A stretch of 64,000 nt of DNA, taken from the NCBI GenBank assembly GCA_031216915.1, contig CM062288.1:176369919-176433918 (forward strand). The letters are read 5' to 3'. Numbering within the stretch: the first letter of the stretch is position 1; each line of letters starts with the position of its first letter. This DNA is from Pictodentalium vernedei. Taxonomy: Eukaryota > Mollusca > Scaphopoda > Dentaliida > Dentaliidae. This document shows, one piece after another, positions 21,251-30,456 of this stretch. Under the pieces are notes generated by a model. The model worked only from the letters and a program-made list of their open reading frames with translations. It did no database searches and was not told where the DNA came from. The translations under genes and the position numbers were made by a program.

Positions 21251-21654
21251 CTAATGCTGTCAGACACAGACGTGTCTGTTCGGTCCCAAGCCCGAAAATA
21301 GTTGAGTTCTCATGCTGACGAATTTTATGCCAAAAGGGGAACTCGGCCAGAAGCAGAGGGGGTCTTCCATAATGTCTATTTTGTAAGCAATGATAAAAGT
21401 CTTCAAATGGTGGTGGATTTTTTATCGTCTGTCCAACTAACATCCCGTTCTGTACTACGACCCTTTGGGCAAATCCGTTAGGAAAATCGTCATTTTTTGC
21501 GTAAATCCGATACTTTTTTGTGAATTTTCAATAATTTTTCGCAGAAATTGTCACAGAATGCACATTTTCCTCTAGGTAAATGTATATTAGACATTATGTA
21601 GCTTGAAATACGCGTAAACAAAAAATACAGTTGGATCAATTCGAGGTTACAAAG

Positions 21655-21836
21655 TTCGTGCGATTTTTTTTTATTTTTTTCAAACGCGTTTTCGAAAAAA
21701 GGCTGTAGAAAAAAAAGCTCAACTGGGATTTTAGGGGACTTTTGTCTAATCGTTCAGTGACATGTACTCGACATTCCCTGAAAAAATCAGCTTTCTCCAA
21801 TTTTTTTCCCTAGTGAAACCTAATGTTCTTGGGCTA
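21655..21836 (+). repeat. Right terminal inverted repeat of the 3.5-kb transposon
   Basis: Reverse-complement partner of 18337-18530, ending ...CTAATGTTCTTGGGCTA. CCCTAGTG near 21808 is internal to the repeat, not its end. Confidence 0.8.
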
Positions 21837-21839
21837 ATA

Positions 21840-23098
21840 TGTATCCGATAGCATAGACCTATAACCCTTAATAGTTACTGGCTGCAGTCTGATCTCGTCA
21901 AACATGTAGACCAAAAAATTAGCAATGTCTGGAATGGAGGGATCATAAATATCAAGTGAATAATCCCTACACCAACGAGAGAAAACCTTCCACTTTGCTG
22001 CATAATTTAGCAAAGAGGAGGTCCTCCTACAGTTAGAAATTGCATCCACTGCTCGTCCTGTAAATTGCTTGCCGTGCAAGAAGAACCGCACAATGGAAAT
22101 ACGTGAAGGTTGAGACCTTGCGGGTTGTGATGCAGTGTGCGTGATTTCCCCTGCGAAAGAAGGTCCTCTCATGAAGGAAGCTTCCAAGGAATGTCCAATG
22201 ACAGACACCTGAGTAGATTTATCCATGGTCTCTGGGGTGACAGAGATGCTACCAACAGAATCTTGCAGTGAGATTGCTTGATTTTTAGTAATATCTGTTG
22301 AATCAAGGGAACTGGAGGACACGCGTATCCTTTCATTCCGTCCCAAGAGATCGAGAGAGCGTCTACTGCGAACGCTCGAGGATCTGGGCATGGCGACACA
22401 TACGTCTGCAACTGATTGATGCGATACATCGCAAACAAATCTATCATTGGGCGATCCAATTGGTTGCAGATCTGATTGAATACTCATTTGTTGAGAGTCC
22501 ATTCTGACGGCAACATGCGACCTTTCCAAGACAGCGAGTCCGCTAGAACGTTCAGATGACCTGGAATATGATGGACCGACAGAAGAACATGATGCTCTAG
22601 AACAAACAGAAGGATTCTTTCTGTTAAGTTGAATAACGGAATGGAATGAGTTCCTCTCTGGTTCCGAATGTACGCTACTACTGTCGAATTGTCGGACAGT
22701 ATTTGAACATGTGAATTCTGAATTATGTTCATCCAATGACGTAGAGCAAGCCAAATTGACATCATCTCCTTGATGTTTATGTGCTTGTTCAGGAACTGCA
22801 GATCCCAAAGACCCTGGCACCTCGAATCTGTTGGGCTCAATGTCACGCCCCAACCTGTTTGACTCGCATCTGTCAAATTCGTAAAAACTGGATCTGGCAG
22901 TTGCAGTGGAACTCCCTGAGTCAACCACTGAATATCTGCCCAAGTCTGAATTTCTTGTTTTACTTGGTTCAATAAGCCGATGTTCGTTTCGAGCGAATGA
23001 ATCTTCACATTCCAATTATGAGTAAAAAATATCTGGAATGGACGTGTGCGTAAGCACCCCATCGGAATAAAGTCTGTGGCGGCTCTGCACAAACCCAT
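21840..23098 (-). pseudogene. RNase H, MT-like and recombinase N-terminal segments (copy 3)
   Basis: One frame (23098-22484) encodes the RNase H with FTNLTDASQTGWG, EMMSIWLAL, ILSDNSTVVAYIRNQ and HIPGHLNVLADSLS, then breaks. The MT-like domain continues in 22459-22169. A second frame (23015-21834) overlaps these and runs into the recombinase N-terminus (WCRDYSLDIYDPSIPDIANFLVY, GYRSMLSDTY), where the 3.5-kb transposon interrupts it. RT motifs upstream are missing because the 151-bp array replaced them. Confidence 0.85.
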
Positions 23099-23174
23099 CA
23101 GTCACATGAATTCTCTCGCTGTTACTACATCTGAGTGTAGACAAAAGCGAGCATAACAACTGACTAATTTCGTT

Positions 23175-23640
23175 CTTCATGCACATCTCCATATGGAGTT
23201 CTTCCATTGTGTAAAGTTTCATGAAATTTCTTTAAACGGTTTAGGAGGAGTTGTGCTCACAAGGATGGGCTGACGGTATAAGTTAGATTATCTCCCCTTG
23301 GAAATGTCAGAACGGAATTATATTGCTTCATGCACATCTTCATATGGAGTTCTTCCATTGTGTAAAGTTTCATGAAAATTCTTCAAACGGTTTAGGAGGA
23401 GTTGCGCTTACAAGGATGGACAGACGGTATAAGTTAGATTATCTCCCCTTGGAAATGTCCGAACGGAATTATATTGCTTCATGCACATCTTCATATGGAG
23501 TTCTTCCATTGTGTAAAGTTTCATGAAAATTCTTCAAACGGTTTAAGAGGAGTTGTGCTTACAAGGACGGACAGACGGACAGACGGACTGACAGGGTGAT
23601 TCCTATATACCCCCCCCCCCCCAAACTTTGTTTGCGGTTT
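23175..23640. repeat. 151-bp tandem repeat (x3) with microsatellite and hairpin tail
   Basis: CTTCATGCACATCTTCATAT starts near 23175, 23326 and 23477, giving a strict 151-bp period. The tract ends in (GGACAGAC)n, GGTGATTCCTATATACC, a C-run and AAACTTTGTTTGCGG, a degenerate hairpin. It lies exactly where the RT core (about 500 bp including YLDD) should be, so insertion came with a deletion. Same cores-microsatellite-hairpin plan as the other array elements in this window. Confidence 0.8.
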
Positions 23641-23896
23641 ATAATGAGCCGTCTGGTTTTGATACCAGGAACAGGGGACTGTAAAAACCGGGAGATTCCT
23701 GGTTTTCTACGACCTCTATTGCATTCTTCTCCAGAAGAGATTGCACCTCTGCTAGAAGCGAATCTCTTTTCTGAAGGTTGGACGGAAGCTGAGTCCATCG
23801 TGGACTTTGTGTTAACAGAGGTTTTTCCCTGAAGGACAGTTTTAGACCAACCAATTGGTCAAAAATCTTGACAGCCTTCCGCCCACTGGAGCGCAA
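23639..23896 (-). pseudogene. Reverse transcriptase N-terminal remnant (copy 3)
   Basis: Encodes PRWTQLPSNLQKRDSLLAEV, NAIEVVENQESPGFYSPLFL and VSKPDG, the segment ahead of RT motif A. Sequence to its left is foreign array DNA. Confidence 0.85.
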
Positions 23897-23919
23897 TAGA
23901 GGTCCTGACCTTCACCCCC

Positions 23920-26268
23920 TCACCTGCGAGGCTTGCGGGAAGAGAAACTATGTCCTCCCCATCCAGCACCTCGATCAGTCGACCTAGGGGCATCTGACCG
24001 GTTGTCTCGGCCAGCATTTAGTCCCCTACCTGAGTCGCTACTCTGACGGTCTCTGGAGTAAGAGCTGGAGGATTTTTTAGATCCTCTGTAGGAGCTTCCC
24101 TTGGACGTACTCGCTCCAGAAGCTCCTGACTTACTCCTCTCTGCTGAGTCCGGCTTCTTAGAAACAGACTTAAAGAGCCGAGAATCTGAAGCTTTCTTGA
24201 TAATCTGTTCATAGATTAATGAAAGCTTACCATCAAATAGAAATTCTCTTGAAACCAGAGCGACTCGAAGAGAGTTTTTCACCTTAGAATCCACCCTAGT
24301 GGATGAAGCCAGGGCAGCATCACGTCTGACTAACTCCAAATTTGCCACTGAAAGGGTGGAGTTATACGTGGAAAATGCGATTGACCCAGAAAGAACTCTC
24401 AAGGAAGTTTGAACATCCTGGAATTCTTTACCATTGAGACGTTGCGCTAACGCTCTGGTAAGGTGATCTGCGTATGATGATGCATCTAAACTGACTCTAT
24501 TAGACGAGATTGTCATCTCCAACGTACTGGAGAGGATCGACATAGATGCCAGCAATGACAATTTCAAGTCTGCGGCCTGGTCGTCTAAACGCAGAGGAAC
24601 TCTCGGCATGCCCTTTCCTGCCGTAGCAAATTTATTCCTATTGTTGATGAGCCGCGAGATGTAGAGCATGTTGCGATAAGAAACTGGTTCTGCCTGTCTT
24701 AGAGGCTAACTTAACTGGTTGAGTGCTGAATTATTGCTTACCTTAATACCACCAAAGTGACATGATTTGCAAATATGGTGCTTAGTGTTCAGAAATATTT
24801 AACTGTTGAAGTTTACTGGAGAATGCCTGTAGGCATTCTCCAGCAAACTGCAACTGTTTAATATTTCTGAACACTATGCATGTAGATGAGTCTAAGTTAT
24901 CTGCAAGAGAACAGTTAAAAGATAAAGCCACTATAGTGGCTTCCATCACTCAACCAGTTAAAAATAGTGTCATTCAGCAATTCAAATGTCCATGAGACAA
25001 TGCTGGACAGGACCGGATACTCAGGAACATCATCCTTGGTCCGATCAAAAAAGTCTGTACCCAGTGACGCTATGAGTCTCTTATCCGGTTTCGCAGCCCT
25101 CTGGTCCGATGGAACAACCTCTGGAAGGTATTGATGCATAAAATCCACCGCCACCTTATGCTGTTTCAGAAGGGAAAAATCCAGCTCCGCAGTTTCCCTT
25201 TCACCATTCGACTGGACCAGATGCGAATCTCGGTCGTCCCTGTCTGACACTGCAGAGGAACGGACCGACCCAGCTTCCCCTGACAGTTCCTGATCTGAAA
25301 CCGTTTCCGAAGGTTGCTGGGACGCTGCGATGAGTTGCGCTATCTGTGATAGCAAGTCCGTCACGGAGGCCTGTGGAGCTGCAGTCTTACGTTGCTTAGC
25401 CGCTGGAAGCTCCTGGGACAGTACATCCTGCATAATCCTTTTATGCGTACGTCCCGACTGGTGAGGCCTCATGTCCTTGGCTACTGGATGGAGTGACCTA
25501 GACGACATGGAATCCTTTGTCGGCGAAGCAGGCTGGATATCGCCAAAGTGCGGTCGTGTGTGTTGGCGTGTAGAAGAGGAAGCCAATAGACTAGCCGACA
25601 CCGGCTGTCTATGCGACAGAGCGTCCCGAGCGGAAGGAGTGGACGTATGCTCCGACTGACGAACGTTATGTACAACAACATCTGGCCCCAGATATTGTTG
25701 TAAGAGAGAGGGGCCTCTCTCGCTCGTGGTCCGGGTAGACCTGAATGAGCTTGCTACCGGACTGACTGGCTTCCTCTGATCCATCGTGATCCAAGATTAT
25801 AGTGCTCACAACACCCTTTTTCCTCTCCTGCACCGCAACGGACATACCCGGCGTCACATCACCCACACTACGAGTGATAGATCCACCGGTCGAGCTAGCT
25901 GGCGACAAGACCGTAAATCCCTTTTGGGACCTAAGCACATTGCTGATTTCATTGAGCATTTTTGCAGCTAGCTCTTCATTGATTTGCGACAACAGCAGCA
26001 CACTTCCGGAAGACATCACGGAAACATCACCCTGTTCTTGTTCCTCTGAAAAAGAGACTGAAAAACTAGAGTGACCCTGTGGTGAGAGGACCGGCATCGA
26101 CCTCTCACCACTAACAATATACCGTGACACACGTCTCCCACGTTTGTCATCCCAACTGGCACAAACTGTACAAGGATTAGTGTGAGTACAGTGACTACAG
26201 CAAATACAATGAGCATGAGAATCCGAGGAAGACTTCCTCGAATTACAATTTGAACAATATTCTTTCAT
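23920..26268 (-). pseudogene. ORF1/Gag-like protein (copy 3), split by a MITE
   Basis: Starts at ATG 26268 with the variant MKEYCSNCNSRK and the full Cys pattern. Frame shifts near 25670-25780 (the 200-codon start frame ends at 25666; the next frame, beginning MDQRKPVSPV, runs to 24915). A TTAA MITE (24715-24957) interrupts the conserved middle (FELLNDTIF|...). The 3' part 24669-23920 ends in the RS-rich tail and RKPRR. Divergence from copies 2, 4, 5 and 7 is clearly greater than among those copies. Confidence 0.85.
24715..24957. mobile_element. 243-bp TTAA MITE with a nested hairpin
   Basis: Flanked by TTAA (24711-24714 and 24958-24961); ends CTGGTTGAGTG...CACTCAACCAG. Inside, AGTGTTCAGAAATATT...GGAGAATGCC-TGTA-GGCATTCTCC...AATATTTCTGAACACT forms a second, longer palindrome (about 24780-24878). 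Not related in sequence to the CCCTTT MITE at 5241. Confidence 0.8.
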
Positions 26269-27370
26269 AATTAAAAGATATTATACAGCCGTAGTACTTG
26301 CACTAACCCTTGAAAATACAAAGATACATAATAACAATACAATCCATAACAAAATTTCGAAAAATGATTCAAAAGAAAATTTTCAAAAAAATTTTGACAT
26401 GAGCCCAAGTTCCCAAAGGGAACGATGAATCCAAATGGATCCCAAAAAAGCCTAAGTGTGGACAAAAATTTTAAAATAATTCTAAAAATTAATGTTACAC
26501 TTACAGATAATATTAATGTATCTGACTACATAATAAACCTTACAGAAGACAAGGAAACACTAACAGAAAGTAACCATTGTCAACGTAAACAAAAAGTCCA
26601 AAAAAAACCGGAAACAAGACTCCAGGCACTGAAAAACACGGCCCGAAATCAGTAACCAATTTTAAACACTATCCGAAGTAAAACAGAATCTTCCACAGAA
26701 GAAGCTGCAATACATCAGACGGTAGATGCATGACCAACATGCCTAAACACCCCAAGGGTGAGGACGTAACCATGGGGATAACAGAATAAACATTCTGTAA
26801 CTAAGCTAAACTCCCAAGAAATTTCAATAAACAAAATTTCAAAAATTATTCCAAAAGCATGGGAGATTAGCAAGGGGGGGTTTCAAGGAAAGGGAGAGAG
26901 GAAACACTTAGCAAACAGTGGAGATTTCATGGCAAGAATGAAAACATCAGGCCCATGCCCCGAAATTAGGGAACATAAAATAATTTTACATAAAAATTAT
27001 AAGTTACAGCCCTGAACACATCCATCCACTGTTTCTTCCTCTCATCCTCTTATTTCATCCTTGGATCCACCATTTCCATCATGATTTTGTGTCTGGCATC
27101 ATTTTAACTGAGATTATAAGCATAGATATCAGTGAGAAGTTACTGATAGAAGGGCCAAACAAAGAATGAGGCTTTGGCGCCAATTTCAGTACTTCCTTGC
27201 CAATGCGCATGCGCAGTAGGTAAAAGTATGGAGGACCATATAGGACATTAGATTTTTTGATTTGGATGCAAATTTGGGGATTGGAGGGGCAAAATTTGTG
27301 TTTGGCCCTGAATATTTTAGAGTTAGCACCAGCTAAGTGTAAGTCTGGGTCACTGGTACAGTATAAAAAT

Positions 27371-27636
27371 ATGCAGTTGGGTAAATGTGAGAAAATGTCT
27401 CTTTTTTAGCGATTTGAATAGTCTCTGACAAAGATTCTTGAAAAACAAGAACTTTTATAGTTATTTTTTGGTCTGGATATTTGCCACTTAATAAATCTTG
27501 AATTAGCTGGGCTAGCCCAGGATTCTTATGTGTTTTGAAATACTTAAGTTGTGATTGAAATGTATATGCAGAGAACAGAATCATTATATAAATCAATATT
27601 CATCTACGTGGAGTGAGTAATATATCTATATCTTAC
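27371..27636. other. Probable intron sequence next to the ankyrin exon
   Basis: Unique DNA between DIRS copy 3 and the exon at 27637. An 87-codon minus-strand ORF (27333-27596) crosses the DIRS boundary and resembles nothing I know. Confidence 0.35.
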
Positions 27637-27718
27637 ATGTTGAAGAAAGATCTGAACAATTATCTCATGTCCTTCTGCAGCTGCAGCCATAAATGGTGTC
27701 AAACCATGATGAGGTTCA
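27637..27718 (-). CDS. Ankyrin-repeat exon of a host gene
   Basis: On the minus strand a polypyrimidine tract and TTTCAG (acceptor, AG at 27720-27719) precede an 82-nt open segment and GTAAGA (donor, 27636-27631). Its translation contains GLTPFMAAAAEGHEIIV, a good match to the ankyrin consensus (G-TPLH-AA--GH--IV--LL). Upstream intron phase 2, downstream phase 0. Adjacent exons were not found in the window, so the gene is probably split over long introns that hold the DIRS copies. Identity of the ankyrin protein is unknown. Confidence 0.65.
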
Positions 27719-28304
27719 CTGAAACAATAGAGAAGAAACTAGGATGAATAACATCTATTAAATGAATATTCTATTACTACCAGAAGGGAGAGCCTTAGTT
27801 TAGCAAGATTCAGTTCATAAATAATTATTCTGCTATAGTTTATTAGAGAGTGCCCATTGTCATGTAATATTTTTTTTTCTCGCTGCTGAGCAAATAAGAT
27901 ACTAATGTAAACAGTGTAAAGCCACTAGAGTGGCTTTCTGCACTTTTCAATAGAGCCATGACAGTGACTTCTGGTACTCAACCTGTTAATCAATGAAAAT
28001 TTCACTGCAACAACACTCGGAGGAATGTATTCCAAAATGGTGGTTGTGTTTTTTAAAAATAAAACTGATCAAATTTCATAGACATAGGAAATGAGCAAAA
28101 CAGAAACAAGAATAAGCAATGCATAATAAAAACATCCTTATCAAAAGGCTGGGTTGAAAATTTCAGGTGAATGATCATACCATTAGCCTATTGTTCGTCC
28201 AAAATGAAAAACACATGAACGGTGAATCGGTTAATGAAAAATAGAACAGGCAGATTAAATACTGGTTCACACCACAGGGGTATTTCCATATATCAGGCTA
28301 AAAA
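27719..28304. other. Unique DNA with a possible MITE relic
   Basis: Near 27928-27993, AAGCCACTAGAGTGGCTTT and ACTCAACCTGTTAA resemble the right end of the MITE at 24715-24957 (AAGCCACTATAGTGGCTT, ACTCAACCAGTTAA), suggesting an older copy. Otherwise no supported feature; possibly intron. Confidence 0.4.
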
Positions 28305-28608
28305 GTTTAAAAAAATTATAGTAATTTATATATTTTTTAAACTTACCAATGACCCAGACATAGCTGGTGCTAATTCTCAAAAATCTAGGGTCAAACACAA
28401 ATTTTGCCCCCCAATCACCAAAATTTGCATCTAAAACCGAAAATAACATGTCCTAAATGGTCCTCCATACTTTTCCTCCAGTGCGCATGCGCAGTGTCAA
28501 GGAGGTCTCGAAATTGGCGTCAATTATCATTCTTACAAGCAGTGCCTGGTCAGCGCTATGTACTCAGCGGGTAGGTACGAGTTCCCAACTCCTGGGAGGG
28601 CCATCCCC

Positions 28609-28696
28609 GTCTGGGTCATTGGTAAGTATAAAAAATATATAAATTACTATAAATTTTTTAACATTTTTATACTGTACCAATGACCCAGACATAGCT
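28609..28696 (-). repeat. ICR of DIRS copy 4
   Basis: Same 88-bp joint as in copy 2; on the plus strand TTTTTTAAC|ATTTTTATACTG marks the right-to-left circle junction. Confidence 0.85.
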
Positions 28697-29284
28697 GAAT
28701 AGAAAAAAGGCTGGAGGGCCTAGGACATAGAGGAAAATCCAATAAGCTCAACTGAATATAATAGAGTTATCCCCTCGAGGAGAAAAGGAGGATTAGGCTT
28801 TACATGTATCTTTCTTATTTATGACAAATTAGAAAGACACAACACCCTTCATAATTGAGCATAATAACATCCATGTTCTCTATTAACATCCAGTATAACC
28901 CTTTATACTAATTATTTTTAAAGTAAGCCAATAAATAAAGTAAGTCCAGAGAATTGAGACTCTTTATACTCATTAAAAGTGTCTGAGGATTGTATATTAA
29001 CGCCCTTTTGACACGTGACATATACAAATGCTTCACACTGAGCTACACTTTAAAAATATGACATGAATGAATTTAAACATTAGCTTTACACTTTAAAACC
29101 ATCCCGGTAACGACTCAGAATTACTGACTCCGGAGGAGGTATCCCCTTGCTTTTCACTATAAAGCAGGTGACCTAAGGGAACACCCCCCACCCTTGCCCT
29201 GGGTCAAATAGCCCAGAGCAAAGAGGGCAGCAGAACAGAGTCACTGCCGGAACAGAAAGCCTGCATAACTATAGTTGCAACTGT

Positions 29285-30283
29285 TTAGAAGACGACATTC
29301 TGAGCAACAGATAACGGACCTAAACAATGCAGGTCTCCAGAAATGGACTCAATATTTCTGAGATAAAAATTTGTGAATGTGGATGGCTGAGACCAATATG
29401 CAGCCTTCATTAAATCTGTAATAGCAACACTATTTGCATAAGCCCAAGATGTAGAAAGAGCTCTTACTTCATGAGCCGAAATCTTAAGCACAGACTGCTG
29501 AGTTGAAGATAGATTATCATAAGCAGTACGGATAGTTAATTGAATCCATCTAGCAATAGAATGGACCATAATGTCCTTTCTATTAGGCATCAGAGACAGA
29601 AAGAAGCGTTTTCGTCTCTTTCTGATAAACTGAGATCTCTGTTTATAAATACGTAACGCTCTAACCGGACAGAGTAAAGGCCTATGCCCGTCTGAAGACG
29701 GAAGGGCCTTAATAACAATAGGTTCCGGATATTTATTAGGAGCCTGATTCTTAGCCAAAAATCCAACATTAGTAGTAAAGGTAATAGTGTTCCCGACACT
29801 ACGATAGTGAGAATCGTCCACAGATAGAGCATGAAGCTCACTGACTCTTCTAGCAGAAGAGAAAGCTAAGAGAAATGCTGTCTTATAAGATAAGAATTTG
29901 AAGTCCACTGTCTCAAGAGGCTCAAATGGCTTTTCTTTTAGTTTAAGAAAAACCCAAGCTAAATTCCATTTAGGAATTAATCTAAGGGTTCTAGGTCTAT
30001 TTATCGAGAAGTTTCTAACTAATTTAGATAAAGAGACATTAGATCCAATTTGTAAACTATCATGGTGTGCATAGGTATCAGATAACATAGACCTATAACC
30101 TTTAATAGTAACAGGCTGCAGTTTCATCTCATCAAACAAGTATACTAGAAAGTTTGCAATGTCTGGAATGGAGGGATCAAAAATATAAACAGACTGATCC
30201 CTACACCAACGACAAAAGACCTTCCACTTAGCCGTATAGTTTAGCGAAGAGGAGGTCCACCTACAGTTAGAAATTGCGTCCAC
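29285..30283 (-). CDS. DIRS tyrosine recombinase, catalytic domain intact (copy 4)
   Basis: 332 codons with all expected parts: an N-terminal SAM-like DNA-binding segment (WCRDQSVYIFDPSIPDIANF, GYRSMLSDTY), box I SSARRVSEL (Arg), box II HEVRALSTSWAY (His-x-x-Arg), and YWSQPSTFTNFYLRN with the candidate nucleophilic Tyr. It ends at TAA 29285-29287. Directly upstream, at 30287-30289, TGA replaces the CGA of copies 5 and 7 (TG-RAVDA), so the natural longer frame is cut. Whether this fragment is made alone is unknown. Confidence 0.88.
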   Translation of the reverse strand: MDAISNCRWTSSSLNYTAKWKVFCRWCRDQSVYIFDPSIPDIANFLVYLFDEMKLQPVTIKGYRSMLSDTYAHHDSLQIGSNVSLSKLVRNFSINRPRTLRLIPKWNLAWVFLKLKEKPFEPLETVDFKFLSYKTAFLLAFSSARRVSELHALSVDDSHYRSVGNTITFTTNVGFLAKNQAPNKYPEPIVIKALPSSDGHRPLLCPVRALRIYKQRSQFIRKRRKRFFLSLMPNRKDIMVHSIARWIQLTIRTAYDNLSSTQQSVLKISAHEVRALSTSWAYANSVAITDLMKAAYWSQPSTFTNFYLRNIESISGDLHCLGPLSVAQNVVF

Positions 30284-30456
30284 TGCTCATCCTGTAAAAT
30301 GCTTGCCGTGCAAGAAGGACTGCACAAAGGAAATACGTGAAGGTTGAGACCTTGCAGGTTGTGATGTAGTTGACGCGATTTCCCCTGTGAAAGAAGATCC
30401 TCTCGTGGAGGAAGCTTCTGCGGTATGTCCCACAGCAGACACCTGAGTAGATTTAT

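Larger units (their letters stand above)
18337..21836 (+). mobile_element. 3.5-kb DNA transposon with a FEN1-like nuclease/CXC protein
   Basis: The insertion is exact: DIRS copy 3 reads up to ATA (18334-18336) and resumes with ATA (21837-21839), giving an apparent 3-bp duplication. Ends: TAGTCCAGGCACATTAG (left) and, in reverse complement, TAGCCCAAGAACATTAG (right). Inverted similarity continues for ~190 bp through AAAAAATCGGAGAAAGCTGA and AGTTGAGCTTTTTT. Inside is one long broken gene (18965-21114) and AT-rich flanks with no other supported gene. The gene has no DDE transposase, RT or YR signature that I can see. By its TIRs and target duplication this is a cut-and-paste-type transposon; the superfamily is unknown to me. 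Confidence 0.85.
16549..27370 (-). mobile_element. DIRS retrotransposon copy 3 (subfamily C), interrupted by three insertions
   Basis: Starts ATGAAAAAATTTATAG (right end) at 16549 and ends GTATAAAAAT (left end) at 27370. Order on the element strand: left ITR and leader (27370-26269), ORF1 (26268-23920), RT remnant (23896-23639), RNase H/MT/YR (23098-17558), 3' UTR, ICR (16860-16945) and right ITR. Later insertions are the 3,500-bp nuclease transposon (18337-21836), a 151-bp-unit array that replaced the RT core (~23175-23640), and a TTAA MITE (24715-24957). Without these it would be ~6.6 kb. It is more diverged from the other copies and carries many lesions. Confidence 0.9.

Noticed and set aside
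21243-21443. 66-codon minus-strand ORF in the transposon 3' region
   Set aside because: It partly overlaps the tandem duplication and shows no domain; could be chance, although the element's missing N-terminal coding part has not been located.
21800-21836. CACTA-type transposon end (CACTAGGG on the minus strand)
   Set aside because: The inverted similarity and the ATA duplication lie ~25 bp further out, at TAG...CTA; the left end has no CACTA.
27333-27596. 87-codon minus-strand ORF beside the ankyrin exon
   Set aside because: It crosses the DIRS copy 3 end, lacks clear splice sites and resembles no family I know.
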